64,000 bases of DNA from CAYFZO01 sp965226235 (GCA_965226235.1 OZ245335.1:1302001-1366000); one strand, 5' to 3'; counted from the first letter of the stretch, positions 16,772 to 25,647 are shown. The notes: generated by a model from the letters alone, not told the origin. Program-made: numbers and translations.

Positions 16772-17212
16772 CTAAAAGCTCAGGATGACATCCTGGGCGT
16801 CAATCACATCAGCCATTTCCCGACGGCTGACCACGTGAATTGAACTTTTTTCTACCCAGTCATCGTCCTCGTCCTCGTACGTAAGATCAAGCAGATCGGC
16901 AACGCTCAAACCACGTTCCTCAAGCGATTCCTTCTCAACGTATATCTTGTGAATATCATAGTCTCCCAACGCGTTGTAAGTCGGCGAAAAGTTTTTCATG
17001 CCGATGCCCTTCGTATCCTGCCCTTTCTTCAGTTGGTAAACGCCATCGTCGATGAAGGCCAGACTCACGTCCTGCTCGAACGCCGCCGTAATCAGCACGA
17101 CCTCCAGTGCCTCAAGCGCATAAATGGTGCCGTAAGGCAGCTTTCGGTTCACATAAAGAAACTTTCTGACGGCGCCACCGTTCCCGGCTTTCTCTTCAGG
17201 TTCTACCTGCAT
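16772..17212 (-). CDS. dsrF: DsrF, sulfur relay subunit
   Basis: 146 residues, TusC/DsrF family, with the core LPYGTIYALEALEVVLITAAFEQ. DsrF proteins lack the active cysteine of DsrE and are structural members of the DsrEFH hexamer. A short extra N-terminal stretch (MQVEPEEKAGNGGAV) precedes the fold; the true start could be slightly downstream. Confidence 0.93.
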   Translation of the reverse strand: MQVEPEEKAGNGGAVRKFLYVNRKLPYGTIYALEALEVVLITAAFEQDVSLAFIDDGVYQLKKGQDTKGIGMKNFSPTYNALGDYDIHKIYVEKESLEERGLSVADLLDLTYEDEDDDWVEKSSIHVVSRREMADVIDAQDVILSF

Positions 17213-17248
17213 CTTCCCTTACCCGACCGTTGCATCTGCGACAAGCTT

Positions 17249-17641
17249 CTAGTCGCCAAAAACCATCAGGCGGTCCGCCTGTATGCCCGCCTCGATCAAC
17301 TGCCCCAAACCCGAAATACGAAACCCCTCGGCAAGATTGTGAGCGTCCTTGCCATGACGCCTGGCTTCATCCTGGTCGAGAATTCCACGTCTTTGCGCGG
17401 CGGCAACGCACACAACCAGATCAATTTTGTGCTCCTTCGCCAGATCGCTCCACAGGTCCGTCAGGTTGCGGTCATCTTGCGGGGGCACCGTCAACCGGGT
17501 GCCGTTATTGACACCGTCGTTGTAAAAAAACACTCGGAATATCTCGTGGCCCTTCTCAAGGGCAGCTTTCGTGAATCGGTAAGCGCTGTCCGAGGCTTGA
17601 TGGGTGTAAGGGCCTTCGTTGACCAGAATGCCGAACTTCAC
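17249..17641 (-). CDS. dsrE: DsrE, sulfur relay subunit with active cysteine
   Basis: 130 residues, TusD/DsrE family. Cys78 in DLVVCVAAAQRRG is at the position of the catalytic persulfide-forming cysteine of Allochromatium DsrE. It forms the DsrEFH complex and transfers sulfur to DsrC. It lies 45 bases downstream of dsrB. Confidence 0.95.
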   Translation of the reverse strand: MKFGILVNEGPYTHQASDSAYRFTKAALEKGHEIFRVFFYNDGVNNGTRLTVPPQDDRNLTDLWSDLAKEHKIDLVVCVAAAQRRGILDQDEARRHGKDAHNLAEGFRISGLGQLIEAGIQADRLMVFGD

Positions 17642-17686
17642 AGCGAGATTACCTCGTGAGCGCTACGACGGGCCGCACCCTTGCGA

Positions 17687-18760
17687 TCAGAACCGGATAT
17701 GTGTCGAAGCGTTCAGGCTACGCCGGGCACCGGGCCAGTTATCAACGTGAAACTTGGTAAACGGCAACTCGGTAAACTCGAAGAACCGCGGCCATCCGAT
17801 ACGCTCGATCCACTCGTTCATGCGCTCCCAATCCTTCGCGTTGTCCCTGTAGGCGTACAGGATTTTCTTGACCACCGCGGTCGCTTCGGGCCAGCGTGGC
17901 GGATTGTTGGGTATACCGGCCGCGACCAACTTCTGGAAGGTCGGCTTGCCGCGCGCGTTCGAATGGTTGCCGCCGACCCAGACCGCAAGCTTGGTATGCT
18001 CCGGATCATTGATCTGCATGGGTGGACACGGCGGGTAACACGCCCCGCAGCAGATGCATTTTTTCTCGTCTACTTCCAGGGACGGCTTGCCGTTCACCAC
18101 GGCCGGACGAATTGCCGCGACCGGGCAACGCGCGACCACCGAGGGTCGCTCACATACGTTGGAAACCAGGTCGTGGTTGATCTTTGGCGGCTTGGTGTGT
18201 TGTACGTTGATCGCGATATCTCCCTGCCCACCGCAGTTGATCTGACAGCACGAAGTGGTCATATGCACCCGGTTCGGCATGTTCCAGCCCTTGAACTCCT
18301 CGATGAGTTCATCCATCATCGCCTTGACAACCCCGGACGCATCGGTGCCGGGAATATCACAATGCAGCCATCCTTGCGTGTGCGACATCATCGCCACCGA
18401 ATTCTTGGTGCCACCAACGACGAACCCCTCGCTTACAAGTGCTTCGATCAGCGGCTCGACCCTGGACTCGTCCGCCACCATGAATTCGATATTGCTGCGG
18501 ATCGTGAAACGCACGTAGCCGTCGGCGTACTTGTCACCGATATCGCAAAGCTTGCGCAAGGTGAATACGTCGAGGATACGTTGGGTTGCGGCGCGCACCG
18601 TCCAGATCGCGTCGCCGCTGTGCGCGACATGGCGCAATACGCCCGGTTTCGGGTCATCGTGGAACTTCCAGTTTCCGTAGTTCTTGCGCATCACGGGGTG
18701 CATGAACTGAAACCCATCGGGGCACCCGGATTCAATGGGGCTACGGTGATGTTGTGCCAT
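17687..18760 (-). CDS. dsrB: DsrB, reverse dissimilatory sulfite reductase beta subunit
   Basis: 357 residues. The siroheme/cluster region has TSCCQINCGG, and the inserted ferredoxin domain has CICCGACYPPCP after VVARCPVAAI. With DsrA it forms the cytoplasmic siroheme enzyme that, in sulfur oxidisers, converts sulfane sulfur carried by DsrC to sulfite. It sits 58 bases downstream of dsrA. Length is typical. Confidence 0.96.
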   Translation of the reverse strand: MAQHHRSPIESGCPDGFQFMHPVMRKNYGNWKFHDDPKPGVLRHVAHSGDAIWTVRAATQRILDVFTLRKLCDIGDKYADGYVRFTIRSNIEFMVADESRVEPLIEALVSEGFVVGGTKNSVAMMSHTQGWLHCDIPGTDASGVVKAMMDELIEEFKGWNMPNRVHMTTSCCQINCGGQGDIAINVQHTKPPKINHDLVSNVCERPSVVARCPVAAIRPAVVNGKPSLEVDEKKCICCGACYPPCPPMQINDPEHTKLAVWVGGNHSNARGKPTFQKLVAAGIPNNPPRWPEATAVVKKILYAYRDNAKDWERMNEWIERIGWPRFFEFTELPFTKFHVDNWPGARRSLNASTHIRF

Positions 18761-18818
18761 AGTCAGTCTGTTCCTGTAAGCGAAGTCGGTTCGTTCATCA
18801 CAACTTGTCCATCAATGG

Positions 18819-20111
18819 CTAATTGACGCTGGCAGACTGCCCGTCGTCCGCATCGGCACCGTTGCCGTCCTTCGCTCTGCGCTTGAACCACTTGACCGCT
18901 TCCTGGTCCCATTCATCCATGCGCACGTAGGAACTGGTCCGCGGCTCGCTGACCATGTTGGGGTCAACCTCAACACCTATGCCTTCAAGGAAGTTTACCA
19001 AGCCAATACGCTCGATCATCTCGCCGCAACGCTCATGCTCGAGGCCGTTCTCAGCCCAGAAATCAATGACGCTCTCGGACAACTCTACAAGCTTTTCGTA
19101 GTCCTCTTCGCTTTTGAGCTTCATGAAAGGCACTACGACCGTGCCCATCAGGTCACCGATCTTAAGGGTGCGTTTGCCGCCGATAAGAATCGACACGCCT
19201 TTGTCGTCACCTGGAGAGAGTGCTTTCGGCATGACGTTCAGGCAGTGCATGCAGCGCACGCAAGCGCGGTTATCGACACCGAGCGTATCGTCTTCGCGCA
19301 GCGAAAGCGCCTGGGTAGGGCAGCGTGCAATGACGTTGTCCACAATGTACTGGCGCCCTTTCTTCCTGACGTATGCCTTGACTTCATCCTGATCGACTTT
19401 CATATCATCCCGCCATGTCCCGATAATCGCGAAATCGGCACGCTCGATCGAATTCATGCAGTCGTTGCTACAGCCGGACACCTTGAACTTGAACTTGTAC
19501 GGCAACGAAGGACGGTGTACGTCATCGGTAAAATTGTTGAGCAAAGTGCGGTGAATGCGCATTTCATCGATGTTTGATTGTTCGCACCGCGCCGAACCCA
19601 CACATGATTGCCCGGTACGAACGCACGGCCCCGCGCCGCCAAGATCCCAACCGTAGTCGTTGATCTCGTCAAAAAAGTGTTGTGTGTTCTCGGTAGATGC
19701 ACCGATGAACATGATGTTGCCGGTCTGGCCATGGAAGGTAACCAAGCCTGATCCCCATTTTTCCCAACTCGACGCGAGCTCGCGCAACGCCTTCGTTGTA
19801 TAGTGATTGCCTGCTGGCGGCTGCACCCGCAGGGTATGAAATTCCTTGGATGCCGGAAACGCCGCGCCCACCTCGGAAAAACGCGGGATGATGCCGCTGC
19901 CGTAGCCATAGACGCTCACGGTTCCACCTTTCCAGTAGCCTTTCCGGGTTTCATACGAATGCTCGAGTTGGCCCAGCAGGTCATTGGCCATGCTGTTGAC
20001 GCGACTGTCAGGATGCTCATCGCGAAGGCGCTTGATTCCGGAAACAAAGCTCGGCCAAGGGCCGTGCTCAAGTTCATCGAGCATTGGAGTTACATGGTTT
20101 TTGTCAGTCAT
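18819..20111 (-). CDS. dsrA: DsrA, reverse dissimilatory sulfite reductase alpha subunit
   Basis: 430 residues. Siroheme-[4Fe-4S] ligands occur as CVGSARC and CSNDC, and the inserted ferredoxin domain has ARCPTQAL and CVRCMHCLNVMP. I chose the ATG at 20111 because GGAGAGGG lies just upstream; an ATG at 20135 would add eight residues but has no such site. This is the first gene of the operon. Co-occurrence with dsrEFH and dsrL indicates the oxidative enzyme type. Confidence 0.96.
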   Translation of the reverse strand: MTDKNHVTPMLDELEHGPWPSFVSGIKRLRDEHPDSRVNSMANDLLGQLEHSYETRKGYWKGGTVSVYGYGSGIIPRFSEVGAAFPASKEFHTLRVQPPAGNHYTTKALRELASSWEKWGSGLVTFHGQTGNIMFIGASTENTQHFFDEINDYGWDLGGAGPCVRTGQSCVGSARCEQSNIDEMRIHRTLLNNFTDDVHRPSLPYKFKFKVSGCSNDCMNSIERADFAIIGTWRDDMKVDQDEVKAYVRKKGRQYIVDNVIARCPTQALSLREDDTLGVDNRACVRCMHCLNVMPKALSPGDDKGVSILIGGKRTLKIGDLMGTVVVPFMKLKSEEDYEKLVELSESVIDFWAENGLEHERCGEMIERIGLVNFLEGIGVEVDPNMVSEPRTSSYVRMDEWDQEAVKWFKRRAKDGNGADADDGQSASVN

Positions 20112-20171
20112 TTTCCCTCTCCGCACATCGTTCATTGACCATAGGTTTCTAATGATTGCACATGAACTCCG

Positions 20172-20193
20172 CCAAAGGAAACCTACCCTTTGG
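20172..20193. promoter_or_regulatory. Inverted repeat in the dsrA / dioxygenase divergent promoter region
   Basis: The only gap between dsrA (minus) and the TauD-like gene (plus) holds an interrupted palindrome, CCAAAG-10 bases-CTTTGG. Its position suits an operator acting on both directions. I see no convincing -35/-10 pair, so the role is a suggestion. Confidence 0.3.
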
Positions 20194-20235
20194 TGATAGC
20201 GGCGCAGCCTGCATGGCGTTTTACACTAAGCCAGT

Positions 20236-21246
20236 ATGAAAATGAGCAACGCCGTCTGTTCAGCCACCTGGGCCGCTCGACAGAATGCTCCGGTTCTCTC
20301 TGACCAAACATCCGTCCAGGCGGCAGAGTCACCGTTTCTGATCGAAAACGAAACGGCCTACCGTCGCTGGCGTACGCGCAAGCTCGCTTGCTTCGTGGCC
20401 GGGCGCAACGACCTTGCCACCCCGGTGACCGTTACCGATCCGGCAGCGTTGAACGCAGCACAGCACGCCGCGATCACAACCCGCTGCCGACAACATAACC
20501 TCGCCTTTTACCAAGTCGCATGCGACCGGGACAGGGGGATCGACAAAGACACATTCAAACTGCTTTGTCGGCAACTCGGTCTGCGGACGCTGATCACCAA
20601 CCCCTGTGCCGATACCGACGCCATCAGCAGCATCCGCATGGTACCGGGTGCCCGCTACATCCCTTACACGGGAAACTGCCTGAAGTGGCACACCGACGGC
20701 TACTATAATGACACGACCGGTACCGTGCGCGCGTTCGCCATGCATTGCGTGCGACCGGCTGACAAAGGAGGCGAAAACCAGTTCTTTGATCCGGAAATTC
20801 TGTACATCCTTCTACGCGATGAAAACCCGGATTACGTAACAGCGCTGATGCACCCGGAAACTTTGACCGTGCCGCAAAACTCCGAAGAGAAAAATCCTGC
20901 CGACATCAGGCCCCGGCGTTCGACCTCCGCGCTGACAGTGGACGGGATGGACGGGGACCTGGTGATGCACTACACGCAACGTAACCGACACGCGATCTGG
21001 CGTGATGACCCTGTCACCGCCCGGGCACGCCGCTTTATTCGGGAGGTGCTCGACTCGCCCGGGGAATACCATGTCCGTTATCGTCTCGACCGCAACGAAG
21101 GCGTGGTTTGCAACAACGCCATTCACAACCGTAGCGGGTTTGGTGATTCACCACGGCCCTCGCGACGGTTGCTGTACCGCGCGCGTTACCGGGAGCGGGT
21201 TGCCGGCACGGGACATGCAACGCTACCCGCCCAACCTCGATGCTGA
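20236..21246 (+). CDS. TauD/TfdA-family Fe(II)/2-oxoglutarate dioxygenase
   Basis: 336 residues. The metal-binding facial triad is visible as HTD (His152, Asp154 in LKWHTDGYYND) and a distal His at about 297 (NNAIHNRSGF), followed by an arginine-rich stretch for 2-oxoglutarate. Members hydroxylate small substrates such as taurine, often releasing sulfite, but this protein is divergent and its substrate is unknown. It is divergent from dsrA and its 3' end overlaps the next small gene, so it may head a sulfur-linked operon (inference). Confidence 0.75.
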   Translation: MKMSNAVCSATWAARQNAPVLSDQTSVQAAESPFLIENETAYRRWRTRKLACFVAGRNDLATPVTVTDPAALNAAQHAAITTRCRQHNLAFYQVACDRDRGIDKDTFKLLCRQLGLRTLITNPCADTDAISSIRMVPGARYIPYTGNCLKWHTDGYYNDTTGTVRAFAMHCVRPADKGGENQFFDPEILYILLRDENPDYVTALMHPETLTVPQNSEEKNPADIRPRRSTSALTVDGMDGDLVMHYTQRNRHAIWRDDPVTARARRFIREVLDSPGEYHVRYRLDRNEGVVCNNAIHNRSGFGDSPRPSRRLLYRARYRERVAGTGHATLPAQPRC

Positions 21247-21434
21247 CCGTCAGCGACATACTGCTCAAGCACCACGAACTGTCGAGCTTTGAACAAATGC
21301 GGCAGTTGGTCAAAGCCTACGCGAGCAACGGCGAAATATTTCTCGCGTTTGACGTGCGCCCCCCCTTCAAGGATACGCCAGAAAACTGGGAAGCCCTGCT
21401 GGAAGCAACCTTTACCACCAACGTCAAAAAGTAA
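21240..21434 (+). CDS. Small conserved-looking protein, function unknown
   Basis: 64 residues, rich in hydrophobic and acidic positions, with no cysteine and no membrane helix. The ATG overlaps the end of the dioxygenase gene by 7 bases, and the next gene follows within 17 bases, which suggests translational coupling in one operon. I do not recognise the family. Confidence 0.55.
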   Translation: MLTVSDILLKHHELSSFEQMRQLVKAYASNGEIFLAFDVRPPFKDTPENWEALLEATFTTNVKK

Positions 21435-21451
21435 CCGCAAGGGAATCATCC

Positions 21452-22132
21452 ATGTACTGGGAAGACGCCACGCAGGAGCCTCGGTATAAAGTGCCGGAAG
21501 ACATCATCGACCTGAGTTTTCGGATCGCTTGCCGCTGCCTGCCGACGAACTACGCCGCCCCGCTGGAGGCGGCACTGGTTACACAGTTGCCGTGGCTTGC
21601 CGACGAACCACTCGCTGGTATATATATGGTGTATGGTGCCGAGTTCGGCAATGGCTGGGCGCGCCAGAGCGGTGACGACGCACTCGTGCACCTGTCCACG
21701 CGCGCACGCCTGAATCTACGCTTGCCGCGAGCACGCGTTGCACAGGCCACGCAACTGGAGAAACGGAACATCGACATCCTCGGGTACCCATGTGGCATAG
21801 GCAGGAGCAAAACACGTCTGTTGAGCACACATGGCACTTTATTCACCCGGCACCTCTTCCCGGCCGGGCGCGACGAAGAAGCGTTTCTGGAAAACGCCGC
21901 CCGCATGCTTGGAGAGCTAGGCATCAAGCCGTTGAAAATGCTGGCAGGACTCAGCCGGACTATCGAGACCCCACAGCAAAAAATAGCAACCAGCAGCCTG
22001 ATGATAGATGGACTGAAGCCACAGGAGTCGGTGCTGTTACAGCAACACGGATTGGGGAAACGGCGAACGCTGGGTTGTGGTATTTTCCTTCCCCACAAAA
22101 GCATCGCCCCCACGAGAGCATCACCGCCATAA
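21452..22132 (+). CDS. Stand-alone Cas6/Cmx6-like RAMP protein
   Basis: 226 residues. The overall pattern fits the Cas6/Cmx6 family described from type I-MYXAN CRISPR loci: an N-terminal FRIACRCLPTNYAAPLEAAL segment, a central LNLRLPRARVAQATQLEKR, and a C-terminal glycine-rich loop GLGKRRTLGCGIFLPHKS. Cas6 proteins cut CRISPR precursor RNA. No repeat array and no other cas gene exists in this window, so a CRISPR role is unlikely here. Position next to the dsr operon suggests another RNA- or nucleotide-related role (inference). The family call is by eye. Confidence 0.55.
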   Translation: MYWEDATQEPRYKVPEDIIDLSFRIACRCLPTNYAAPLEAALVTQLPWLADEPLAGIYMVYGAEFGNGWARQSGDDALVHLSTRARLNLRLPRARVAQATQLEKRNIDILGYPCGIGRSKTRLLSTHGTLFTRHLFPAGRDEEAFLENAARMLGELGIKPLKMLAGLSRTIETPQQKIATSSLMIDGLKPQESVLLQQHGLGKRRTLGCGIFLPHKSIAPTRASPP

Positions 22133-22487
22133 GCAGCAAACCAATGTCGGGGCAGGGCGATCACCGACGCGGCGCCCCCTGGAGTTTATGCGGCAACACG
22201 CATCGTCGCCTATCGCCCGCCGCCGCCATGCGGCAGACCCTGCCCCTGCAGAGCCCCCCCGTTCACCGAGTCCGGGTTCAGCAAAATCTGCCGGTTGCAG
22301 TAAGGCCAGGGTCAAACCGGACCGACCCACATCCTGCCAACACCTGGCTCGTACGGAGGTCCATGGTGCGGTAGACTTGTACGGTGTGGTTCTGCAATGC
22401 AGATTTGCTACATGATTCCAACAACTTTCATTGGTGCCGACACTGGGTGTAAATCCAGAACAACATCAGAATATCAAGGAGGGAAAT
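22133..22487. other. Intergenic region, no gene seen
   Basis: 355 bases between the Cas6-like gene and the DsrC paralogue. It is GC-rich at first, then AT-richer toward the next gene. It ends in a strong ribosome site (AAGGAGGGAAAT) for the start at 22488. Short frames here have no family features. It presumably holds the promoter of the DsrC-like gene. Confidence 0.4.
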
Positions 22488-22829
22488 ATGACTATCACTG
22501 TCGACGGAAAACAGGTTGAAACCACCGCTTCGGGATTCCTTGCCAACCTGGCTGACTGGAGCAAGGAAGTTGCCAGGGTAATCGCCAAAAGCGAAGACAT
22601 TGAGTTGACCGACAAACACTGGGACATAATTGACTATCTGCGCGACGAGTATCTCAATAACGGCGAGAACCAGCCAAACACACGCGGCATAGTCAAAGCG
22701 ATGCAGAAAAAATGGAACGACCGAAATGTGTCGGCAAGAACGCTGTACGCAATGTTTCCCCAGGACCCCAGCAAGCAGGCAGGACGCATTGGCGGCTTGC
22801 CCGAAAGCCGGCGCAAGGGCGGATATTGA
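22488..22829 (+). CDS. DsrC/TusE-family paralogue without cysteines
   Basis: 113 residues with the DsrC fold signature: ITVDGKQVETTASGFLANL, then DIELTDKHWDIIDYLRDEY, then ARTLYAMFPQDPSKQAG. At the C-terminus true DsrC has CKYAGLPKPTGC, but here it reads GRIGGLPESRRKGGY, so both sulfur-carrying cysteines are missing. It cannot be a persulfide carrier. It resembles the cysteine-free DsrC-like group called RspA, proposed to be regulatory. An AAGGAGG site fixes the start. Confidence 0.85.
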   Translation: MTITVDGKQVETTASGFLANLADWSKEVARVIAKSEDIELTDKHWDIIDYLRDEYLNNGENQPNTRGIVKAMQKKWNDRNVSARTLYAMFPQDPSKQAGRIGGLPESRRKGGY

Positions 22830-22869
22830 AACGCGTCGCGGGCATCCGTCCTACGACAACTGGCCATTG

Positions 22870-23859
22870 ATGCCCGATCCGCTACAACTCGAACGCATAA
22901 AAGCGCCGGTCTCAGAGGATATCGACGCAGTCAACCGGATCATCGGCGAACGCCTGCACTCAAACCTCGCCTTTGTTCACGAGCTTGCCAGCCACATTAT
23001 CGACAGCGGCGGCAAGCGGCTGCGACCTCTGCTCACCTTGCTCATGGCGCGGGCCTGCGAGCATACCGGAACCACGCACAGGCTCCTGGCGGCGACCATA
23101 GAGTTTATCCACACGGCAACCTTGTTACACGACGATGTTGTCGACGATGCCGGCTGGCGGCGTGGCCATGAAACCGCCCGGTCTATCTGGGGAAACAGTG
23201 CCAGCGTGCTGGTTGGTGACTTCCTGTACTCCCGCGCGTTTCAGATGATCGTCGAGTCCGGGCTACCCGAAGCCACCAGGGTGTTTGCTTACGCTACCAA
23301 CACGATCGCTGAAGGCGAAGTCCGGCAACTACTGAATTGTCGGAAACCCAGCGTAGATGAAGACAATTACCTGCAGATCATTCGCTGCAAAACAGCCACG
23401 CTGTTCGAAGCAGCCGCACGCGTCGGCGCGATCGCCGCCAATGCCTCGGAACGGATGCAGTACGACAGCGCACGCTTTGGCCTCAACATCGGCATCGCGT
23501 TTCAGTTGATAGACGACGCGCTGGATTATGAAGCGGACAAGGATACCGGCAAACCGTCGGCAAAAGACATTGGCGAAGGGAAGCCGACGATGCCGCTGAT
23601 TTATACGCTCGCCCGATGCTCCCCCGCCGAGAGAAAAATACTCGAAGATACGCTGCAGCAAAGATCCCGGGACCCTGACGATCGCTTGACCGATCAGGCG
23701 GTTGAACTGGTACGCAATTCGGGCGCGCTCGACTACACTCGAAAACATGCGAAATCATACGTGGACAGGGCTGGAACGGCGCTATCCACGTTGCCGGACT
23801 CGGTGTATAAAACCGCGCTGGAGCAACTGAACCAATTTGTATTCAGCCGCGATTATTAG
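22870..23859 (+). CDS. ispB: IspB-type polyprenyl diphosphate synthase
   Basis: 329 residues. Both aspartate-rich motifs are present, LLHDDVVDDAGWRRG and FQLIDDALDYE, with GGKRLRPLL near the N-terminus. It condenses isopentenyl diphosphate units into the octaprenyl-type side chain of ubiquinone. The start MPDPLQLERI gives normal family length; an open frame reaches back into the DsrC-like gene but that part is a shadow. The tRNA-Pro gene follows. Confidence 0.92.
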   Translation: MPDPLQLERIKAPVSEDIDAVNRIIGERLHSNLAFVHELASHIIDSGGKRLRPLLTLLMARACEHTGTTHRLLAATIEFIHTATLLHDDVVDDAGWRRGHETARSIWGNSASVLVGDFLYSRAFQMIVESGLPEATRVFAYATNTIAEGEVRQLLNCRKPSVDEDNYLQIIRCKTATLFEAAARVGAIAANASERMQYDSARFGLNIGIAFQLIDDALDYEADKDTGKPSAKDIGEGKPTMPLIYTLARCSPAERKILEDTLQQRSRDPDDRLTDQAVELVRNSGALDYTRKHAKSYVDRAGTALSTLPDSVYKTALEQLNQFVFSRDY

Positions 23860-24132
23860 CGGCCAGGGCAAGCAGACGATCCCGTGCAGAAAGCGATTGC
23901 ATCTGGCGTCTGCGTGCAACCAAATAAGCGCTCGACCTCGAATCGCGGCGCAGAGACGCCGGCACCGCACGATGTGCATCCCTGCTCCAAGGGAGCGACA
24001 GCACCATGCCGCGCGCGCGTGTTGCCATCAAGCCCGCTTGCCGCAACGGCTGCTTCGCCGACGCCGGTAGCATACTTTTCCCAAACCACCCAACAAGCCA
24101 TTCCCTTATATAATCAGCCGGTTGGTCGGACA

Positions 24133-24209
24133 CGGAGTGTAGCTCAGCTTGGTAGAGCACTGCCTTCGGGAGGCAGGGGCCGGAGGTTCAAATCCTCTCA
24201 CTCCGACCA
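24133..24209 (+). tRNA. tRNA-Pro (CGG)
   Basis: A 77-base cloverleaf with a 7-bp acceptor stem (CGGAGTG pairing with CACTCCG), D-loop AGCTCAGCTTGGTAGAGC, anticodon stem CTGCC/GGCAG with loop TTCGGGA (anticodon CGG), T-arm GGTTCAAATCC, and an encoded CCA. It resembles E. coli proK. No integrase or repeated tRNA end is visible nearby. Confidence 0.95.
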
Positions 24210-24230
24210 ATCAGGGCGTCATTAGGCCCA

Positions 24231-24782
24231 TCACTCTGCCAGCAACGCTTCGATCACCCGCTCGATATTCTTTGCCTGCGCGGTACCTGCATGGGTTTCT
24301 CCAACGAAGGCCGCGCGCACTATCCCACGCTTGTCGATCAGGTAAAACGCTGGCCAGTAGCGGTTGTTCATCGCCCTCCAGTAAGAGAAATCATTGTCCA
24401 GCATGACCGGGTGGTGCAAATTGAATTCTTCAACCTTTTCGACGACGTTTTCACGGATTTTCTCGTGATCAAATTCGGGGGTGTGAACCCCGATCACTTG
24501 CAACCCCCGACTTCCATAAGCTGCTTCGACACGATTGAGCCAGGGAAACGACCTGTAGCAATTCCAGCAATCGAAGGTCCAGAAATCAATGAGCACCACG
24601 CTACCGCGCAGATCACCCAGCGTTAAGGGCTCCGAGTGAATCCACTCGTGCGCCATCCGGTGAGTGAATTCCGGGGCTTGATACTCTGCCGGCGTCTGGC
24701 GCGCACCGCCGGGTGCGGCCGATACCGACACCAGCCATGCAAAGCCAAGCACCATTGATACGAGCCGGTCAGACACAACCAT
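24231..24782 (-). CDS. Exported thioredoxin-fold protein (TlpA/DipZ-like)
   Basis: 183 residues with a signal-peptide-like start (MVVSDRLVSMVLGFAWLVSVSAAP), then a redoxin domain with DFWTFDCWNCYRSFPWLNRV (CXXC is CWNC) and the cis-proline region YWPAFYLIDKRG. Such proteins act as periplasmic thiol-disulfide exchangers; the partner is unknown. The start at 24782 overlaps the end of the sulfotransferase gene by 14 bases; an alternative ATG at 24755 would still leave a signal. Both genes share the minus strand. Confidence 0.8.
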   Translation of the reverse strand: MVVSDRLVSMVLGFAWLVSVSAAPGGARQTPAEYQAPEFTHRMAHEWIHSEPLTLGDLRGSVVLIDFWTFDCWNCYRSFPWLNRVEAAYGSRGLQVIGVHTPEFDHEKIRENVVEKVEEFNLHHPVMLDNDFSYWRAMNNRYWPAFYLIDKRGIVRAAFVGETHAGTAQAKNIERVIEALLAE

Positions 24783-25647
24783 CGAGCGACTCCGTCGACC
24801 CCACGCTACCATCACGCCAGAAATACCGATAGTAAATCCGGTTCTTCTCCTTGATGTAGTCGATGAGCTCCGGGGTGAACCAGGTTGCAGAATCCGTTGT
24901 AACATTCGCGTTGACCCTTCCCTGCGTTGGGATGAACTGCAGCACCTCCCGGTGAAAACCTTTGCTCAAAAGAAAATCGTGAAGATCGGCATTCAAATGC
25001 TCCGTTCGAAGAAAGTGCACCCGGTGCATGTCCTGCCGGTAACGCCGACTTTGAAAATACTCGGCCAGTTGTGCATCGGTTTTTGAGAGTACCTTCACAG
25101 GCTCTTTGAAAAAATACCAGATATAAATGTAACTCATAAACCCGATAGACGAGGGCAAGTGGCAGTGTCTGCCCAGAAAAAAATGCATGCGGGGGAGCTC
25201 TTCGTTGAAAAACCTTACGAATTCACCGAAGTCAGGAACCTCCTCTTGCCTGGAATTGATCCTGTCTTTCTCTCTCCTCGACACTGCTTGCCGGTACTGG
25301 TGTCCCCAGTACCGTTTTCTCCACAGAAACACGGAACCATCCAGGTAACAGTAGCAGGACACATGGTATGCAAGCGGATCCCGCTTTATGGAAAGCACCA
25401 ATTTGTGCTGGTGCGCTTCCGGTATCCGCTCGCAATTCGCATGGAAATAAGATTTCCTCCGAAACCGCCGCGGACATAAGCGACGAAGAGTCCTGTGCAC
25501 AGCCTTCGCCCTCCGAATCAGCAACAAGCTTGCTTTATCTCTCCATCCAATACAGCCTTTTACCAACAGCGTGAGCAGAACACCACGAACAAAATTGCCG
25601 CCGGTTTTGGGCATATGGATAAAAACAAAATCCCTTCCCACAAGCAT
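24769..25647 (-). CDS. Sulfotransferase-family protein
   Basis: 292 residues from the ATG at 25647 (a GTG at 25713 would add 22). The PAPS-binding 5' loop is FVFIHMPKTGGNFVRG, and the 3'-phosphate motif is LVLSIKRDPLAYHVSCY. The family moves a sulfuryl group from PAPS to a sugar or other acceptor. The acceptor is unknown; in this class surface polysaccharide is common (inference). It precedes the thioredoxin-fold gene. Confidence 0.75.
   Translation of the reverse strand: MLVGRDFVFIHMPKTGGNFVRGVLLTLLVKGCIGWRDKASLLLIRRAKAVHRTLRRLCPRRFRRKSYFHANCERIPEAHQHKLVLSIKRDPLAYHVSCYCYLDGSVFLWRKRYWGHQYRQAVSRREKDRINSRQEEVPDFGEFVRFFNEELPRMHFFLGRHCHLPSSIGFMSYIYIWYFFKEPVKVLSKTDAQLAEYFQSRRYRQDMHRVHFLRTEHLNADLHDFLLSKGFHREVLQFIPTQGRVNANVTTDSATWFTPELIDYIKEKNRIYYRYFWRDGSVGSTESLDGCV

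Noticed and set aside
17681..18826. Open frame of 381 codons opposite dsrB
   Set aside because: Antisense to the well-supported dsrB gene.
21452..22487. CRISPR array accompanying the Cas6-like gene
   Set aside because: I looked for regularly spaced repeats near the gene and elsewhere in the window and saw none; tandem repeats at 42.7 and 63.4 kb have no spacers.
24133..24209. tRNA-Pro as an integration site
   Set aside because: No integrase gene and no second copy of the tRNA 3' end are visible in the window.
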